From contig NZ_WTYR01000001.1 in the NCBI RefSeq assembly GCF_009827575.1, forward strand, positions 1,116,001 through 1,180,000: DNA of 64,000 nucleotides. The letters are read 5' to 3'. Numbering within the stretch: the stretch's first letter is position 1; each line of letters begins with the position of its first letter. Positions 43,301 through 52,369 of the stretch are shown here, piece by piece. Under the pieces are notes generated by a model. It was not told where the DNA came from. It was given only the letters and a program-made list of their open reading frames with translations, and ran no database searches. This stretch comes from Alteriqipengyuania halimionae (GTDB taxonomy: Bacteria; Pseudomonadota; Alphaproteobacteria; Sphingomonadales; Sphingomonadaceae). Made by a program: the position numbers and the translations under genes.

Positions 43301-43855
43301 CAGCTTGGCCTCGGCGGCGTCGGCTTCCTCGGACGTGCCGCGGGCGATTTCGATATAGAGCCGATCGCCGAAGATCGCCTGCAGCCGGTCGCAATAGGCC
43401 TCGGCGTGGCTGTCCTGCCCGGCGGCAAGCAAGCGCGCCATCGCGCCCTCGCCCGCACCGGTCAGCGCGATCAGGCCCTGCGAATGATCGGCCAGCGTTT
43501 CGAGCGTGACATGCGGATCCTGATGCAGCGGACGATCGAGATGCGCGGCAGAGACCAGCGCGCACAGGCTCAGCCAGCCAGCCTCGTCCTTGGCATAGAG
43601 CGGAACGTAATCGACGCGCTCTCCGCTTTTGTCGCGCGCGACGCCCAGCAGTGTACCGATGATCGGCTGGATCCCTTCGCCCCGGCACGCCGCTGCAAAG
43701 GCGACCGCGCCAAACAGCCCGTTGCGGTCGCACATCGCAATGGCAGGAAAGCCGCGCTCCTTGGCCAGTTTCGCCATCGCCTTGGGATCGATCGCCCCTT
43801 CGAGCATCGAGTAGCTCGAGAAGACGCGCAGCGGAACGAAACGGGCATGGGGCAT
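40385..43855 (-). CDS. dnaE: DNA polymerase III subunit alpha
   Basis: A 1156-residue C-family replicative polymerase. The PHP domain is at 1-270 (FVPLRVFSSYSMLEGAIDPK; the usual His after LRV is Phe, so the metal site is degenerate). The palm catalytic aspartates are in MPDFDIDFCETRRGEVIRYV. GRGSGAGSLVAWAL and AYALLAYQTAWLKAHYP are also typical, and a helix-hairpin-helix and OB-fold follow. Length is normal for the proteobacterial type. The ATG at 43855 begins the conserved MPHARFVPLR. The gene is followed by the overlapping LuxR-type gene. Confidence 0.96.
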   Translation of the reverse strand: MPHARFVPLRVFSSYSMLEGAIDPKAMAKLAKERGFPAIAMCDRNGLFGAVAFAAACRGEGIQPIIGTLLGVARDKSGERVDYVPLYAKDEAGWLSLCALVSAAHLDRPLHQDPHVTLETLADHSQGLIALTGAGEGAMARLLAAGQDSHAEAYCDRLQAIFGDRLYIEIARGTSEEADAAEAKLIDLAYVRDLPLVGTNPAQFAEPGFARAHDAMLCIANSTHIEAEERKRTNPEAFVKTEGLMRDLFADLPEAIANTMVVAQRCAYAPPMRKPILPSLAGDLEGEARMLAEDARKGLEKRLEPYGELSAEERKTYDDRLDYEVGIINQMGFPGYFLIVADFIKWAKDHDIPVGPGRGSGAGSLVAWALTITDLDPIRLGLLFERFLNPERVSMPDFDIDFCETRRGEVIRYVQERYGHDKVAQIITFGKMKARAVLRDCGRIMQMGYNRVDALCKMVPNHPTDPWTLDRALNGAKDFRAAYDNDNEVKRLVDLAVQLEGLPRNSSTHAAGVVIGDRPLAELVPLYRDPRSDMPVTQFDMKHVESSGLVKFDFLGLKTLSVLKKATDLLEERGITIDLSTLAWDDPAVYDLLKRGDTVGVFQLESEGMRRTLTAVKPTKFEDIIALVSLYRPGPMDNIPLFGKRKAGEVEIEYPHEKLKGILEETYGIFVYQEQVMQAAQILAGYSLGDADLLRRAMGKKVQSEMDAQRQRFVEGCKEISGIEKAKANELFDLIDKFAGYGFNKSHAAAYALLAYQTAWLKAHYPEEFYAASMRFDMHQSEKLGVFVDDMRKNAIALAGPDVNSSRADFSVQPVDDGYQVRYALAGLRNVGGKAMEALVAERRNAGAFSDLDDFTRRIPHGALNRRLLEALIAGGALDSIDPDRGKLFANVELILGAAEASARERDSGQTGLFGGEDSPAESGLRLKDAEPWSRAEAMQKEKETFGFFFSAHPVQQFKDVASAQGARPYASLMEPGMAGATGRRPATIAAMVEGVNRGRTRRGKDFVRCDFSDTSGQFSAACFEESLVEPFQKWAKDGTCVLLNVELDSPNPDEPPRVTVRGARPLSDVSGSVAMLLSFELVSEEALPALGDLARGGNGEIELTVRPPGGRAVTMHLGRDFMLDGDLAERLTDVPGIEKVELRPRRGGAHLRLVA

Positions 43856-43900
43856 TGGGTCAATATGCGGGCGCGGCGTCGGGATTGAAAGGTGGCCAGC

Positions 43901-43962
43901 GCGGCTATCCACCCCATGTCCACATAACTATGCGGCTATCCACCCCATGTCCACATAACTAT
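43901..43962. repeat. Perfect 31-bp tandem duplication upstream of dnaE
   Basis: 43901-43931 and 43932-43962 are identical, with the unit starting GCGGCTATCCACCCC. It lies 46 bases before the dnaE start, in the likely promoter region. CTATCCACC in each copy matches a DnaA box (TTATNCACA) at seven of nine bases, which may be chance. Confidence 0.85.
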
Positions 43963-43992
43963 CGCGCCCGGACTATTCTCCGGAAGCGATCA

Positions 43993-44325
43993 TCAGTCCG
44001 GAGGCGTGTCGGCGGCGATCTTCCTGCGTGTGTCGCGCACGGTCGACCATGCGCCGTAGAGGATCAGCACGGCGAGGAAGATCCACACCCATACAGGGAT
44101 GTTGCGCCCCGCAATCGCGAGATAGAGATAGGCCGACACGAAGAAGAACCCCGCCACCATGGTGGGCAGCACGGTCGATTGTCCGGCCCGCGCGCGCCGC
44201 ACCAGCCAGGCGATGCTGAGCAGGAAAAACGGGATCGCGCCGACATAGATGCCGCCGAAAATATACGGATTCACGCCGTATTCCGCTCCGAGCGACTGGA
44301 ACCAGGCGTCGATTTCGGCGATCAT
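43993..44325 (-). CDS. Small three-helix membrane protein
   Basis: A 110-residue protein with segments IFGGIYVGAIPFFLLSIAWLV, TVLPTMVAGFFFVSAYLYLAI and VWVWIFLAVLILYGAW, and charged ends. Family not recognised. It lies directly after the glutathione peroxidase gene (three bases) on the same strand, so it is co-transcribed with it. Confidence 0.75.
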   Translation of the reverse strand: MIAEIDAWFQSLGAEYGVNPYIFGGIYVGAIPFFLLSIAWLVRRARAGQSTVLPTMVAGFFFVSAYLYLAIAGRNIPVWVWIFLAVLILYGAWSTVRDTRRKIAADTPPD

Positions 44326-44328
44326 GCG

Positions 44329-44808
44329 CTAGAGCAGTTCTTCGACATCGTCGGCAATATCGCCCGGATTGGTGGTCGGCGGATAGCGCTTCACCACTTG
44401 GCCTTCGCGATTCACCAGGAACTTGGTGAAGTTCCACTTGATCGAGGTCGTGCCCATCAGGCCCTTCGCCTCTTCGCGAAGCCATTTATAGAGCGGCGCG
44501 GCATCGTCGCCATTGACGTCCACCTTCGCCATCAGCGGGAAGGTGACGTCGTAATTGAGCGAGCAGAACTCGGCGATTTCCTCGTTCGATCCCGGCTCCT
44601 GCGCGCCGAACTGGTTCGACGGGAAGCCGAGGACTTCGAAGCCGCGCTCGGCATATTTGTCCTGCAGCGATTGCAGGCCACGATATTGCGGGGTGAAACC
44701 GCATTTGCTCGCGGTGTTGACGATCAGCAGGACCTTGCCCTGCTTCTCGCCCAGATCGAGCTTCTCACCGCCATTGGTCGTGACGGTGAAATCGGCGATC
44801 GTGGTCAC
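44329..44808 (-). CDS. Glutathione peroxidase (Cys type)
   Basis: A 159-residue thioredoxin-fold peroxidase that reduces hydroperoxides. NTASKCGFTPQYRGLQSL holds the peroxidatic Cys; LGFPSNQFGAQEPG holds the Gln of the catalytic tetrad; KWNFTKFLVNREGQVVKRYPP holds Trp and Asn. Bacterial Cys-type enzymes often use thioredoxin rather than glutathione. The start overlaps the stop of the preceding 96-aa gene (ATGA). Cytoplasmic; no signal peptide. Confidence 0.93.
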   Translation of the reverse strand: MTTIADFTVTTNGGEKLDLGEKQGKVLLIVNTASKCGFTPQYRGLQSLQDKYAERGFEVLGFPSNQFGAQEPGSNEEIAEFCSLNYDVTFPLMAKVDVNGDDAAPLYKWLREEAKGLMGTTSIKWNFTKFLVNREGQVVKRYPPTTNPGDIADDVEELL

Positions 44809-45095
44809 GCGTCGTCGCCCTCGGCGGGGAAATTCTCATGCGCCGCGAGCGCGGCGATTTCCGCCGGGCCGAAGCGCTTGTCGCCCGATTCCTGGATCGC
44901 GTATTCGTGGCGATCGCTTTCGGGCAGCGTCATGACGAAGCGCACCAGTTCGCCCAGCGTACCGCGGCGCAGCCCGTCGAAACCGCCGAGCAGGCCTTGG
45001 CCCTCGTCGATCTTGTAGAGCGTCGCGCGATCGTCCCAATCGGGATCCTCGAGATCGGCGGGCTCGGCTTTGAAAGTCGTCGGATGGTCGGTCAT
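44805..45095 (-). CDS. Hypothetical acidic protein
   Basis: A 96-residue soluble protein, MTDHPTTFKAEPADLEDPDW..., with GDKRFGPAEIAALAAHENFP at the end. It is acidic and lacks cysteines and membrane segments. It is coupled to the glutathione peroxidase by a four-base overlap, so it may serve the same oxidative-stress role. Family not recognised. Confidence 0.68.
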   Translation of the reverse strand: MTDHPTTFKAEPADLEDPDWDDRATLYKIDEGQGLLGGFDGLRRGTLGELVRFVMTLPESDRHEYAIQESGDKRFGPAEIAALAAHENFPAEGDDA

Positions 45096-45156
45096 GTCTG
45101 TTGTGTCCTTTCACCCGACCAACGCCGCTCCGGCGGGTCGGTTTCAATGCAAAATT

Positions 45157-45852
45157 CTAACCGAGCTTGCCTTCGTTGAGGCGGACCACCCGGTCCATCT
45201 TGGCCGCGAGCCGCTCGTTATGGGTCGCGATCAGCGCCGCGCTGCCCTCTCCGCGCACGAGGCGCAGGAATTCGTCGAGCACCTTGTCGGCGGTGTGTTC
45301 GTCGAGATTGCCGGTCGGCTCGTCGGCCAGCACCAGTTCGGGCCGGTTGGCGAGCCCACGGGCGACCGCGACGCGCTGCTGCTCACCGCCCGAAAGCTGG
45401 CTCGGCCGGTGATCAAGCCGCGCACCGAGGCCGAGCGCGGTCAGGAGGTCGTTCGCCCTCGCCGAAGCTTCGGCATCGTTCGCACCGCGGACCAGCTGCG
45501 GCATCATCACGTTTTCGAGTGCATTGAAATCGGGCAGCAGGTGGTGAAACTGGTAGACGAAGCCGAGATGATCGCGGCGCAGCGCTGTGCGGCCCGCCGC
45601 ATCGAGCTTTTCCGCCGCCGTCCCGGCGATCCCGATATGTCCGCCGAACCCGCCTTCGAGCAGGCCGATGGCTTGCAACATGGTCGACTTGCCCGAGCCC
45701 GAGGGGCCGAGCAGCGCGACGATCTCGCCCGGCATGATCGCCAAGTCGACCCCGCGCAGCACGTCGATCGTCACCCCGCCCTGCTCGAAGCTGCGGGTAA
45801 CGCCTTTTAGCGCGACGACCGGAGCGATCGTGTTTTCAGCTCCACTATTCAT
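45157..45852 (-). CDS. lolD: Lipoprotein-release ABC transporter ATPase
   Basis: A 231-residue ABC ATPase. Walker [11 protein letters not shown]-loop [15 protein letters not shown], signature [16 protein letters not shown], Walker [14 protein letters not shown], and H-loop THNERLA. The [14 protein letters not shown] wording is typical of LolD, which drives release of lipoproteins from the inner membrane to LolA. It overlaps the end of the permease gene by eight bases, so the two are made together. Confidence 0.92.
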   Translation of the reverse strand: MNSGAENTIAPVVALKGVTRSFEQGGVTIDVLRGVDLAIMPGEIVALLGPSGSGKSTMLQAIGLLEGGFGGHIGIAGTAAEKLDAAGRTALRRDHLGFVYQFHHLLPDFNALENVMMPQLVRGANDAEASARANDLLTALGLGARLDHRPSQLSGGEQQRVAVARGLANRPELVLADEPTGNLDEHTADKVLDEFLRLVRGEGSAALIATHNERLAAKMDRVVRLNEGKLG

Positions 45853-47086
45853 AACGCAGCACCTGCACCGGATCGGTGCTCGCCGCCTTCCACGCCGGAT
45901 AGAGCGTGGCGAGGAAACTGAAGACGAGCGCCATGACGACGATCCCGATCACTTCGCCCGGATCGGTTCGGCTCGGCAATTCAGTGAGGAAGCGCACTTC
46001 CGGGTCCCACAGGTTCACGCCGAGCACGAATTCGATCCCGCGCACGATCGCCTGGCGGAATTGCAGGAATACGAAACCGAGCACCACGCCCGCCCCGGTG
46101 CCCAGAGCGCCGATCACGAAGCCGGCAGTCACGAAGATCTTGATCATCGATTTGCGGCTGGCGCCCATCGTCCGCATGATCGCGATGTCGCGGGTCTTGG
46201 CGCGGACCAGCATGATCAGGCTGGAAAGAATGTTGAACACCGCCACCAGCACGATGATCGAGAGCACGATGAACATCGCCACCCGCTCTACCGCGAGCGC
46301 GCTGAACAGCGCCGAATTGATCTGTTTCCAGTCGGTCACCACCGCGCGTCCGCGCAGCCGGTCGGCCAGCGGTTGCAGCGTGGTCTGCACCGTCTCGGGG
46401 TCGGTAGTCTTGATTTCGATATTGTTGACCGCATCGCCGAGCATCAACAGGGTCTGCGCCTGTTCCATCGGCATGACGACGAACAATTCGTCATACTGAT
46501 GCACGCCCACTTCGATAATCGCGACGACTTCGTAGCCGATCTGTCGCGGCACGGTGCCGAAGGGTGTCGCGCGCCCTTCCGGATTGGTAATGGTGATCGT
46601 CGATCCGACCCGTACGCCGAGGTTCTCGGCCAGGCGCGCACCGATCGCGACATTGCGCTCGTCCGGTTGCAAGCGCGACAGATCGCCGAGAATCACGTTC
46701 GGTTCGAGCCGCTTGAGATCCTCGGGCGCGTTGCCGCGCACCAGAATGCCGCGCAGCATCCCCCGATGGCTCGCCGCGAGCGGCATTTCGATCAGCGGCG
46801 TTGCGCGGACCACGCCCGGGGTTTCGCGCGCTTCCTTCACGATCTCGCGCCAATCGGTCATCTTGCCGTCGTAGCTCTGGACGATCGCATGACCATTGAG
46901 TCCGACGATCTTGTCGAGCAATTCGGCGCGGAAGCCGTTCATCACGCTCATCACGATAATCAGCGCAGCCACGCCGAGCATCACCGCGACGAGGCTGATC
47001 GCCCCGACCAGCGTGATGAACGCCTCGCTGCGTCCGGGCACCATGTAGCGCTTGGCCACGGTCCATTCGAAAGGGGATAAGATCAA
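45845..47086 (-). CDS. lolC: Lipoprotein-release permease LolC/E
   Basis: A 413-residue MacB/FtsX-type permease. Four membrane helices: one at about 22-48 ([28 protein letters not shown]), then a large periplasmic domain at 50-265, and three near the C-terminus ([27 protein letters not shown] region; [19 protein letters not shown]). [10 protein letters not shown] and [11 protein letters not shown] mark the two ends of LolC/E proteins. Alphaproteobacteria generally have a single LolC/E-type permease that forms a homodimer. It pairs with lolD. Confidence 0.92.
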   Translation of the reverse strand: MILSPFEWTVAKRYMVPGRSEAFITLVGAISLVAVMLGVAALIIVMSVMNGFRAELLDKIVGLNGHAIVQSYDGKMTDWREIVKEARETPGVVRATPLIEMPLAASHRGMLRGILVRGNAPEDLKRLEPNVILGDLSRLQPDERNVAIGARLAENLGVRVGSTITITNPEGRATPFGTVPRQIGYEVVAIIEVGVHQYDELFVVMPMEQAQTLLMLGDAVNNIEIKTTDPETVQTTLQPLADRLRGRAVVTDWKQINSALFSALAVERVAMFIVLSIIVLVAVFNILSSLIMLVRAKTRDIAIMRTMGASRKSMIKIFVTAGFVIGALGTGAGVVLGFVFLQFRQAIVRGIEFVLGVNLWDPEVRFLTELPSRTDPGEVIGIVVMALVFSFLATLYPAWKAASTDPVQVLRYE

Positions 47087-47236
47087 GTGCGTCGTCTCAT
47101 GCGGCGTTGAAGCGTTGCCCTAGAGCGCCCGTCATTAACGCGCAACAACTCACCCCACTCCCCTTGTAATCATCTTGCAACATCGCCATTGGCTGCGGCG
47201 CGCTCAATCACAATTCAAGGCAGGCAACCGACGGGC

Positions 47237-48700
47237 ATGGACCTACCCCACCCCTTCGAAAGCGACGGCGACACGTTGCACGAGGAATGCGGTGTTTTCG
47301 GCGCGATCGCGCTGGACGATGCCGCGGCAACCACGGCGCTCGGCCTTCACGCGCTCCAGCATCGTGGACAGGAAGCCGCCGGGCTCGTCAGCTTCGACGG
47401 GCAGGAATTCTACGCCCGCCGCGGGCTCGGCCATGTGGTCGAGAACTTTTCTGCGGCCGAGGATATCGCCCAGCTGCCCGGCAGCATGGCGGCCGGGCAT
47501 GTGCGTTATTCGACCACCGGCGGTTCGGGCCTGCGCAATGTGCAGCCGCTCTATGCAGAGCTCGCCGCAGGCGGCTTTGCAGTGGCGCATAACGGCAATA
47601 TCTCGAACTCGCTCCACCTCCGCCGCGACCTGGTCAAGAACGGGGCGATCTTCCAGTCGACCTCCGACACCGAGGTGATCATCCACCTCGTCGCAACGAG
47701 TCGCTATCCTTCGACGCTCGAGCGGCTGGTCGATGCGCTGCGCCTCGTGGAGGGTGCCTATGCGCTGATCGTGATGACCCCCAATGGCATGATCGCCTGC
47801 CGCGATCCGCTCGGCGTGCGACCGCTGGTGATGGGCCGGATGGGCGATGGCTACGTCTTTGCATCCGAAAGTGTCGCGCTCGACGTGATCGGGGCCGAAT
47901 TCGAACGCGAAGTCGATCCGGGTGAAATGATCGAGATCACGCTCGACGGCAAAATGAAGAGCCACCGCCCCTTCATCGCGCAGAACCCGCGCCCGTGCAT
48001 CTTCGAGCACGTCTATTTCTCGCGCCCCGACAGCGTGTTCGCCGGCCGCTCGGTCTATGAAGCGCGCAAGGAAATCGGCGTCGAGCTGGCGCGCGAGAAG
48101 CCGGTCGAGGCCGATCTCGTGATCCCGGTGCCCGATAGCGGCGTGCCTGCGGCGATCGGCTATGCCCAGGAAAGCGGCATCCCGTTCGAGCTCGGCATCA
48201 TCCGGTCGCACTATGTCGGGCGCACTTTCATCCAGCCCGGCGATGCCAACCGCCATTCCTCGGTGAAGCGCAAGCACAACGCCAATCGTCGCCTCGTGGA
48301 AGGCAAGCGAATCGTACTGATCGACGATTCGATCGTGCGCGGCACCACCAGCCTCAAGATCGTGCAGATGATGCGCGATGCGGGCGCGAAGGAAGTCCAT
48401 TTCCGCGTCGCCAGCCCGCCCACCGCGCATAGCTGCTATTACGGCGTCGACACGCCCGAGCGATCAAAACTTCTGGCTGCCCAGATGGAAGTCGAGCCGA
48501 TGCGCGAGTTCATCCACGCCGACAGCCTCGCCTTCATCTCGATCGACGGTCTCTACCGAGCGGTCGGGGCGGAAAAGCGGAACAATGCCTGTCCCCAATT
48601 CTGCGATGCCTGCTTCTCGGGCGATTATCCGACCACGCTGACCGACGCTACCGATCGCGAGGACCCGCAGCTGTCGCTTCCCGTAGGAAAAGTCGCTTGA
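47237..48700 (+). CDS. purF: Amidophosphoribosyltransferase
   Basis: A 487-residue enzyme that makes phosphoribosylamine from PRPP and glutamine, the first purine step. HEECGVFGAI puts the glutaminase nucleophile at Cys18, so the first 17 residues are a propeptide. HALQHRGQEAAG and HNGNISN continue the Ntn domain; VLIDDSIVRGTTS is the PRPP-binding loop; NNACPQFCDACFSG provides iron-sulfur-type cysteines, as in the Bacillus-type enzyme. The ATG at 47237 starts 17 codons before the Cys. The next gene overlaps its stop. Confidence 0.96.
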   Translation: MDLPHPFESDGDTLHEECGVFGAIALDDAAATTALGLHALQHRGQEAAGLVSFDGQEFYARRGLGHVVENFSAAEDIAQLPGSMAAGHVRYSTTGGSGLRNVQPLYAELAAGGFAVAHNGNISNSLHLRRDLVKNGAIFQSTSDTEVIIHLVATSRYPSTLERLVDALRLVEGAYALIVMTPNGMIACRDPLGVRPLVMGRMGDGYVFASESVALDVIGAEFEREVDPGEMIEITLDGKMKSHRPFIAQNPRPCIFEHVYFSRPDSVFAGRSVYEARKEIGVELAREKPVEADLVIPVPDSGVPAAIGYAQESGIPFELGIIRSHYVGRTFIQPGDANRHSSVKRKHNANRRLVEGKRIVLIDDSIVRGTTSLKIVQMMRDAGAKEVHFRVASPPTAHSCYYGVDTPERSKLLAAQMEVEPMREFIHADSLAFISIDGLYRAVGAEKRNNACPQFCDACFSGDYPTTLTDATDREDPQLSLPVGKVA

Positions 48701-49413
48701 GCAAGAAATTCGAAGGCCAGCTGGCGCTGGTGACCGGTGCGAGCCGGGGTATCGGTGCCGCCACCGCGATCGCCCTCGCCGCCGAAGGCGCGCACGTCGT
48801 CCTCACCGCGCGCGATGCCAAGACGCTCGAAGACGTCGAGGAAAAGATTCACGCCGCCGGGGGCAGCGCGACGATCGCGCCGCTCGACCTGGCCGAGGCC
48901 AATTCGATCGGGTTGCTCGCCCATTCGATCGCCGAACGCTGGGGCAAGCTCGACATGCTGGTGATCAATGCCGCCTACCTGCCGATGCTGTCGCCGGTAA
49001 ACGACATCGACCAGAAGGAGTTCGGCAAGGCGATCACGCTCAACATTCTCGCCACGCAGGCGTTGATCGGGCATTTCGATTCGCTGCTCAAAAAGGCCGA
49101 AGATGGCCGCGTGGTCGGCCTCACCAGTTCGGTCGGCGCCGAACCGCGCGCCTATTGGAGCGCCTACGCCTCGACCAAGGCGGCGATGGAAAACCTGCTC
49201 CAGAGCTATGCCCAGGAAACCGCCAAGCTCACCCGTTCGGTGCGGGTCGCGGTGATCGACCCGGGGCGTACGCGCACGCGGATGCGGGCGAAGGCGTATC
49301 CCGGCGAAGACCCCGCCACTCTCAAGGGGCCGGAAGTCGTCGCGGAAGAATTGGTTAACCTGCTCGCCTCCGATTTCGAGAGCGGCAGCCGGACGGTCGT
49401 TAACTCCGATTGA
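48697..49413 (+). CDS. Short-chain dehydrogenase/reductase
   Basis: A 238-residue SDR. Cofactor loop TGASRGIGAA, NAA in VINAAYLP, catalytic Ser in GLTSSVG, and YASTK supplying Tyr and Lys. The substrate is not known. The start is TTG at 48697, whose last two bases are shared with the purF stop (TTGA). This coupled arrangement with purF is common in sphingomonads, as far as I recall. It is probably NADP- or NAD-dependent, cytoplasmic. Confidence 0.88.
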   Translation: MSKKFEGQLALVTGASRGIGAATAIALAAEGAHVVLTARDAKTLEDVEEKIHAAGGSATIAPLDLAEANSIGLLAHSIAERWGKLDMLVINAAYLPMLSPVNDIDQKEFGKAITLNILATQALIGHFDSLLKKAEDGRVVGLTSSVGAEPRAYWSAYASTKAAMENLLQSYAQETAKLTRSVRVAVIDPGRTRTRMRAKAYPGEDPATLKGPEVVAEELVNLLASDFESGSRTVVNSD

Positions 49414-49492
49414 TCAGCCGCGTGAAAGGCTAACATCACTATCATCTGGCTTTGGGGTCGCGCGAAAGCGGCAAAAATCACCGGAGCAGACG

Positions 49493-49837
49493 ATGATCGA
49501 TAGCCACGCCAAGGGCGTCCAAGGACGGTACGAGCAGATTGCGCAGGAAGATCGCTGCGCACCGCGCACGCGTGTCGATATCCCTGCAAGCCTGCGTATG
49601 TCGGGCTCTCGTCGCTTCGAGACCGTGGTGCACGATCTCTCGCTGGCCGGCTTCTCGGCCGCCGCGGTGAGCCGGGTCCATCCCGGCACCGTGTGCTGGC
49701 TCACGCTACCGGGGCTCGAATCGCTCCAAGGGGAAGTCGTGTGGTGGCGCGATTGCCTGGTCGGCTGCGCGTTCGATCAGCTCTTGAGCTCGATCGTCCA
49801 CGACAACATCATCTCGCGCTACACTTCGCGCGCATAA
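49493..49837 (+). CDS. PilZ domain protein
   Basis: A 114-residue single-domain protein. RCAPRTRVDIPA supplies the RxxxR motif and VHDLSLAGFSA the D/NxSxxG motif, which bind cyclic di-GMP; WLTLPGLESLQGEVVWWRDCLVGCAF forms the rest of the barrel. It would couple c-di-GMP to motility or surface traits. It stands alone; a hairpin follows between it and the convergent serine hydrolase gene. Confidence 0.85.
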   Translation: MIDSHAKGVQGRYEQIAQEDRCAPRTRVDIPASLRMSGSRRFETVVHDLSLAGFSAAAVSRVHPGTVCWLTLPGLESLQGEVVWWRDCLVGCAFDQLLSSIVHDNIISRYTSRA

Positions 49838-49851
49838 GGCGCGCATAAGCG

Positions 49852-49878
49852 GTCGCCCCCGCGCAAGGCAGGGGCGAC
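49852..49878. terminator. Bidirectional hairpin
   Basis: GTCGCCCC (49852-49859) pairs perfectly with GGGGCGAC (49871-49878) across an 11-base loop, between convergent genes that end at 49837 and 49883. No T-run follows. Confidence 0.6.
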
Positions 49879-49882
49879 GGCC

Positions 49883-51079
49883 TTACTTTGCAGCGCCTGC
49901 GGCGATCTGCGCCATCAGCTTCGCGCGTGCAGCCTTGGGTTCGTTGCCGGTCGCCTGCGACCAGTTCGAGACGATCGCGACCACCAGGTCCTGTTCCGGC
50001 ACCAGCGTAATCGACTGGCCGAAAATGCCCTGCGCGCCGTAGCCGTTGGGATAGACCCACCACTGATAGCCATATCCGTAGCCGCCGCCGAACTCGGTCG
50101 CCGGCGTCGAGGCATCGGTGAACCAGTCGTTCGGCACCACACCGTGGCCGCCTTCGAGGACGAACTGGCCGAAGCGCGCGTAATCCGACAGGCGCACCGA
50201 AAGGCAGCAGCCACCGATATTGCCGCCGGTCAGATCCTGCATCCAGAACAGACGCCCGGCGAATCCCGCCGGGTCGACGATCTTGTCACGCGCATAAGCG
50301 GCCAGCGGCATGCCGACGGCCTCTTCGACGATCAGGCCGAGAAGGTTCGTTTCCAGCGTCTTATAAACCCATTTGGTTCCCGGCGCAGCTTCCGTCTTCA
50401 GTGTGCGGGCATAGGTGACCACCTGCGATTCGCCTTCGACCGGGGCGATGTTGAGCATCTGCGCCACGTCGCTTTCCGGGTCGGTATAATCCTCGTTCCA
50501 GGCGACGCCGCTGGTCATGGTCGCGACCTGTCCAACGGTTACCAGCTCGTAGGCCGTGCCCTTGAGTTCGGGGACGTAGGTCGTCACCAGCGCGTCGATA
50601 TCGATCTTGCCATCCTTGATCGCCGCGCCCAGCAGGGTCGAGGTGAAGCTCTTGGCGACCGAGAAGCTCGTCCAGCGATCGGTCGGTTTCATGCCGAGCG
50701 CATAATCTTCGTACCGGACCTTGCCGTCCTGCAGCACCATGATCCCTGCGGTACCGTGGTCGGCGAGATAAGCGTCGATCGCGGCGCGGGTTGCGTCATC
50801 GAACGGTGCCCCCTTGGCGAGCTGGCGGGGCGACGCGGCGGGTGAGACTTCGAGCCCGGCGAAATAATCCTCCATCGCGCGGAAGCGTTCGGAACGCGTG
50901 TCGCTGTCCCAGAACAGGGGCCCGCCATCTTCCTGAGAAGCGGCGACTGTCGGGGTCGATTGCACCACGTCGCCGGGCGCCTGCGCGCTGGCCGCGGCGT
51001 TGAAATCGCCTGACGGGGCACAGGCGGACAGCGCCATCGCCAGCGCCGCAATCGAAACAGTGAACTTCCGCATCGTCAT
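49883..51079 (-). CDS. Serine beta-lactamase-like lipoprotein hydrolase
   Basis: A 398-residue class C-like serine hydrolase. Lipoprotein signal MRKFTVSIAALAMALSAC; catalytic SxxK in TSFSVAKSFTS (about residue 160); a Tyr/Asn region near WVYKTLETNLLG. Such proteins are esterases or peptidases far more often than drug-resistance enzymes. The ATG at 51079 overlaps the cfa-like stop (ATGA); a second ATG at 51073, with AGGA at better spacing, is equally possible. Periplasmic, membrane-anchored. Confidence 0.83.
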   Translation of the reverse strand: MTMRKFTVSIAALAMALSACAPSGDFNAAASAQAPGDVVQSTPTVAASQEDGGPLFWDSDTRSERFRAMEDYFAGLEVSPAASPRQLAKGAPFDDATRAAIDAYLADHGTAGIMVLQDGKVRYEDYALGMKPTDRWTSFSVAKSFTSTLLGAAIKDGKIDIDALVTTYVPELKGTAYELVTVGQVATMTSGVAWNEDYTDPESDVAQMLNIAPVEGESQVVTYARTLKTEAAPGTKWVYKTLETNLLGLIVEEAVGMPLAAYARDKIVDPAGFAGRLFWMQDLTGGNIGGCCLSVRLSDYARFGQFVLEGGHGVVPNDWFTDASTPATEFGGGYGYGYQWWVYPNGYGAQGIFGQSITLVPEQDLVVAIVSNWSQATGNEPKAARAKLMAQIAAGAAK

Positions 51080-52326
51080 TTCCTTGTCAGCGTGACTTGG
51101 TGGACATCGATCCCGCCGCCGCGGAACCCACCCTCGCAATACATCAGATAGAAGCGCCACAGGCGAACGAATTCCTCGTCGAAGCCGGCAGGGAGGCGGC
51201 CCTGCTCGACCGCTTCGTCGAACCTCTCGCGCCACAGCTTCAGCGTTTCGGCATAGTCCTGCCCGAAATCGGCCTGGTCGTGCCAGCTGAGCCCGCGTTC
51301 CTCGGCCAGCGCACGGAATTCGCTGGTCCGGATCAGCAGTCCGCCCGGGAAGATATATGCCTGGATGAAATCGGCGCTCTTGGCATAATCGTCGAACAAG
51401 TCGTCGCGCATCGAGATATACTGGATCGCCGCGCGGCCGCCCTGCTTCAGATTGCGCGCAATGCAATCCATGAAGGTCGGCCAGTATTCGCGGCCCAACG
51501 CCTCGACCATTTCGCACGACATGATCGCGTCGAATTGCTCGTCGACGTCGCGGTAATCCTGATGTCGCAGATCGAGACTGCCGGGCGCCGGATCCCAATG
51601 CGCCCTGCCCCAGGCAAGCTGTTCGTCCGAAAGGCTGATCCCGGTGACATGCGCGCTATGGGCTTCGGCGACATGATCGGCCAGCGCGCCCCATCCGCAA
51701 CCGATTTCGAGCACGCGCTCCCCGCCCGATAGGTCGAGGCGATCGGCGAGTGCGGCAAACTTGCGTGCCTGCAGCGCATTGAGATCGCCCTCTCCCAATC
51801 CGCTCGAATAGGCCATCGAGGGATCGAGCCAGGCGCTGTAGAAATCGTTGCCGAGATCGTAATGCGCCTTGATATTGCGGCGCGCGCCCTCGTGCGAATT
51901 GCGATTGAAGACATGGGCAAGCTTGAGCAGGTGGCGGAACGGCCCCTTGGCGCGCGCCGTGTCGCCCAACCGCTCGGCATGTTGCATGAACAGGGCGCAC
52001 AGCGGCACCGGATCGGGGCTCCACCACTCGCCCGCTTCCCAGGCCTGATACAGCCCGACCGATCCGTTGGTGGCGATGCGTACCAGCGCGTTCCAGCTCC
52101 TGAGCTCGAACGTGCATTCGAAGCCGGGGGCATGTCCGCCGAGAATGCGTGGCGAACCGTCGGGCAATTTGCCGTGGATCGTGCCGGACACGAGCGCACG
52201 GTCGATCCGGTCGAGCATGGTGTCGAAGGCCGGGGCGAAAAGCCGGGCCAGCAGGCCGGGCTTGCGCTCGAAAGCGCGCGAACGCGCGGTCAGCGCCGTT
52301 CCCCTTTGCCTCGCCTGCATCTCCAT
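51076..52326 (-). CDS. cfa: Cyclopropane-fatty-acyl-phospholipid synthase family
   Basis: A 416-residue SAM-dependent enzyme that adds a methylene bridge to unsaturated membrane lipids. HYDLGNDFYSAWLDPSMAYSSG is the bicarbonate/lipid site, VLEIGCGWGALADHVA the SAM loop, ISLSDEQLAWGRA follows, then MVEALGREYWPTF and YIFPGGLL. Length is typical. The serine hydrolase gene overlaps its stop. The short ORF start MEMQ is used; no better site is nearby. Confidence 0.92.
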   Translation of the reverse strand: MEMQARQRGTALTARSRAFERKPGLLARLFAPAFDTMLDRIDRALVSGTIHGKLPDGSPRILGGHAPGFECTFELRSWNALVRIATNGSVGLYQAWEAGEWWSPDPVPLCALFMQHAERLGDTARAKGPFRHLLKLAHVFNRNSHEGARRNIKAHYDLGNDFYSAWLDPSMAYSSGLGEGDLNALQARKFAALADRLDLSGGERVLEIGCGWGALADHVAEAHSAHVTGISLSDEQLAWGRAHWDPAPGSLDLRHQDYRDVDEQFDAIMSCEMVEALGREYWPTFMDCIARNLKQGGRAAIQYISMRDDLFDDYAKSADFIQAYIFPGGLLIRTSEFRALAEERGLSWHDQADFGQDYAETLKLWRERFDEAVEQGRLPAGFDEEFVRLWRFYLMYCEGGFRGGGIDVHQVTLTRK

Positions 52327-52369
52327 CGCTGCGCGCTATGCCGCGCCCGGCGCGTCCAGACAAGCGGTG

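Noticed and set aside
49883-51079. Antibiotic-resistance beta-lactamase
   Set aside because: The SxxK motif alone is shared with esterases and peptidases; it is a lipoprotein in a lipid-modifying gene pair, with no resistance context.
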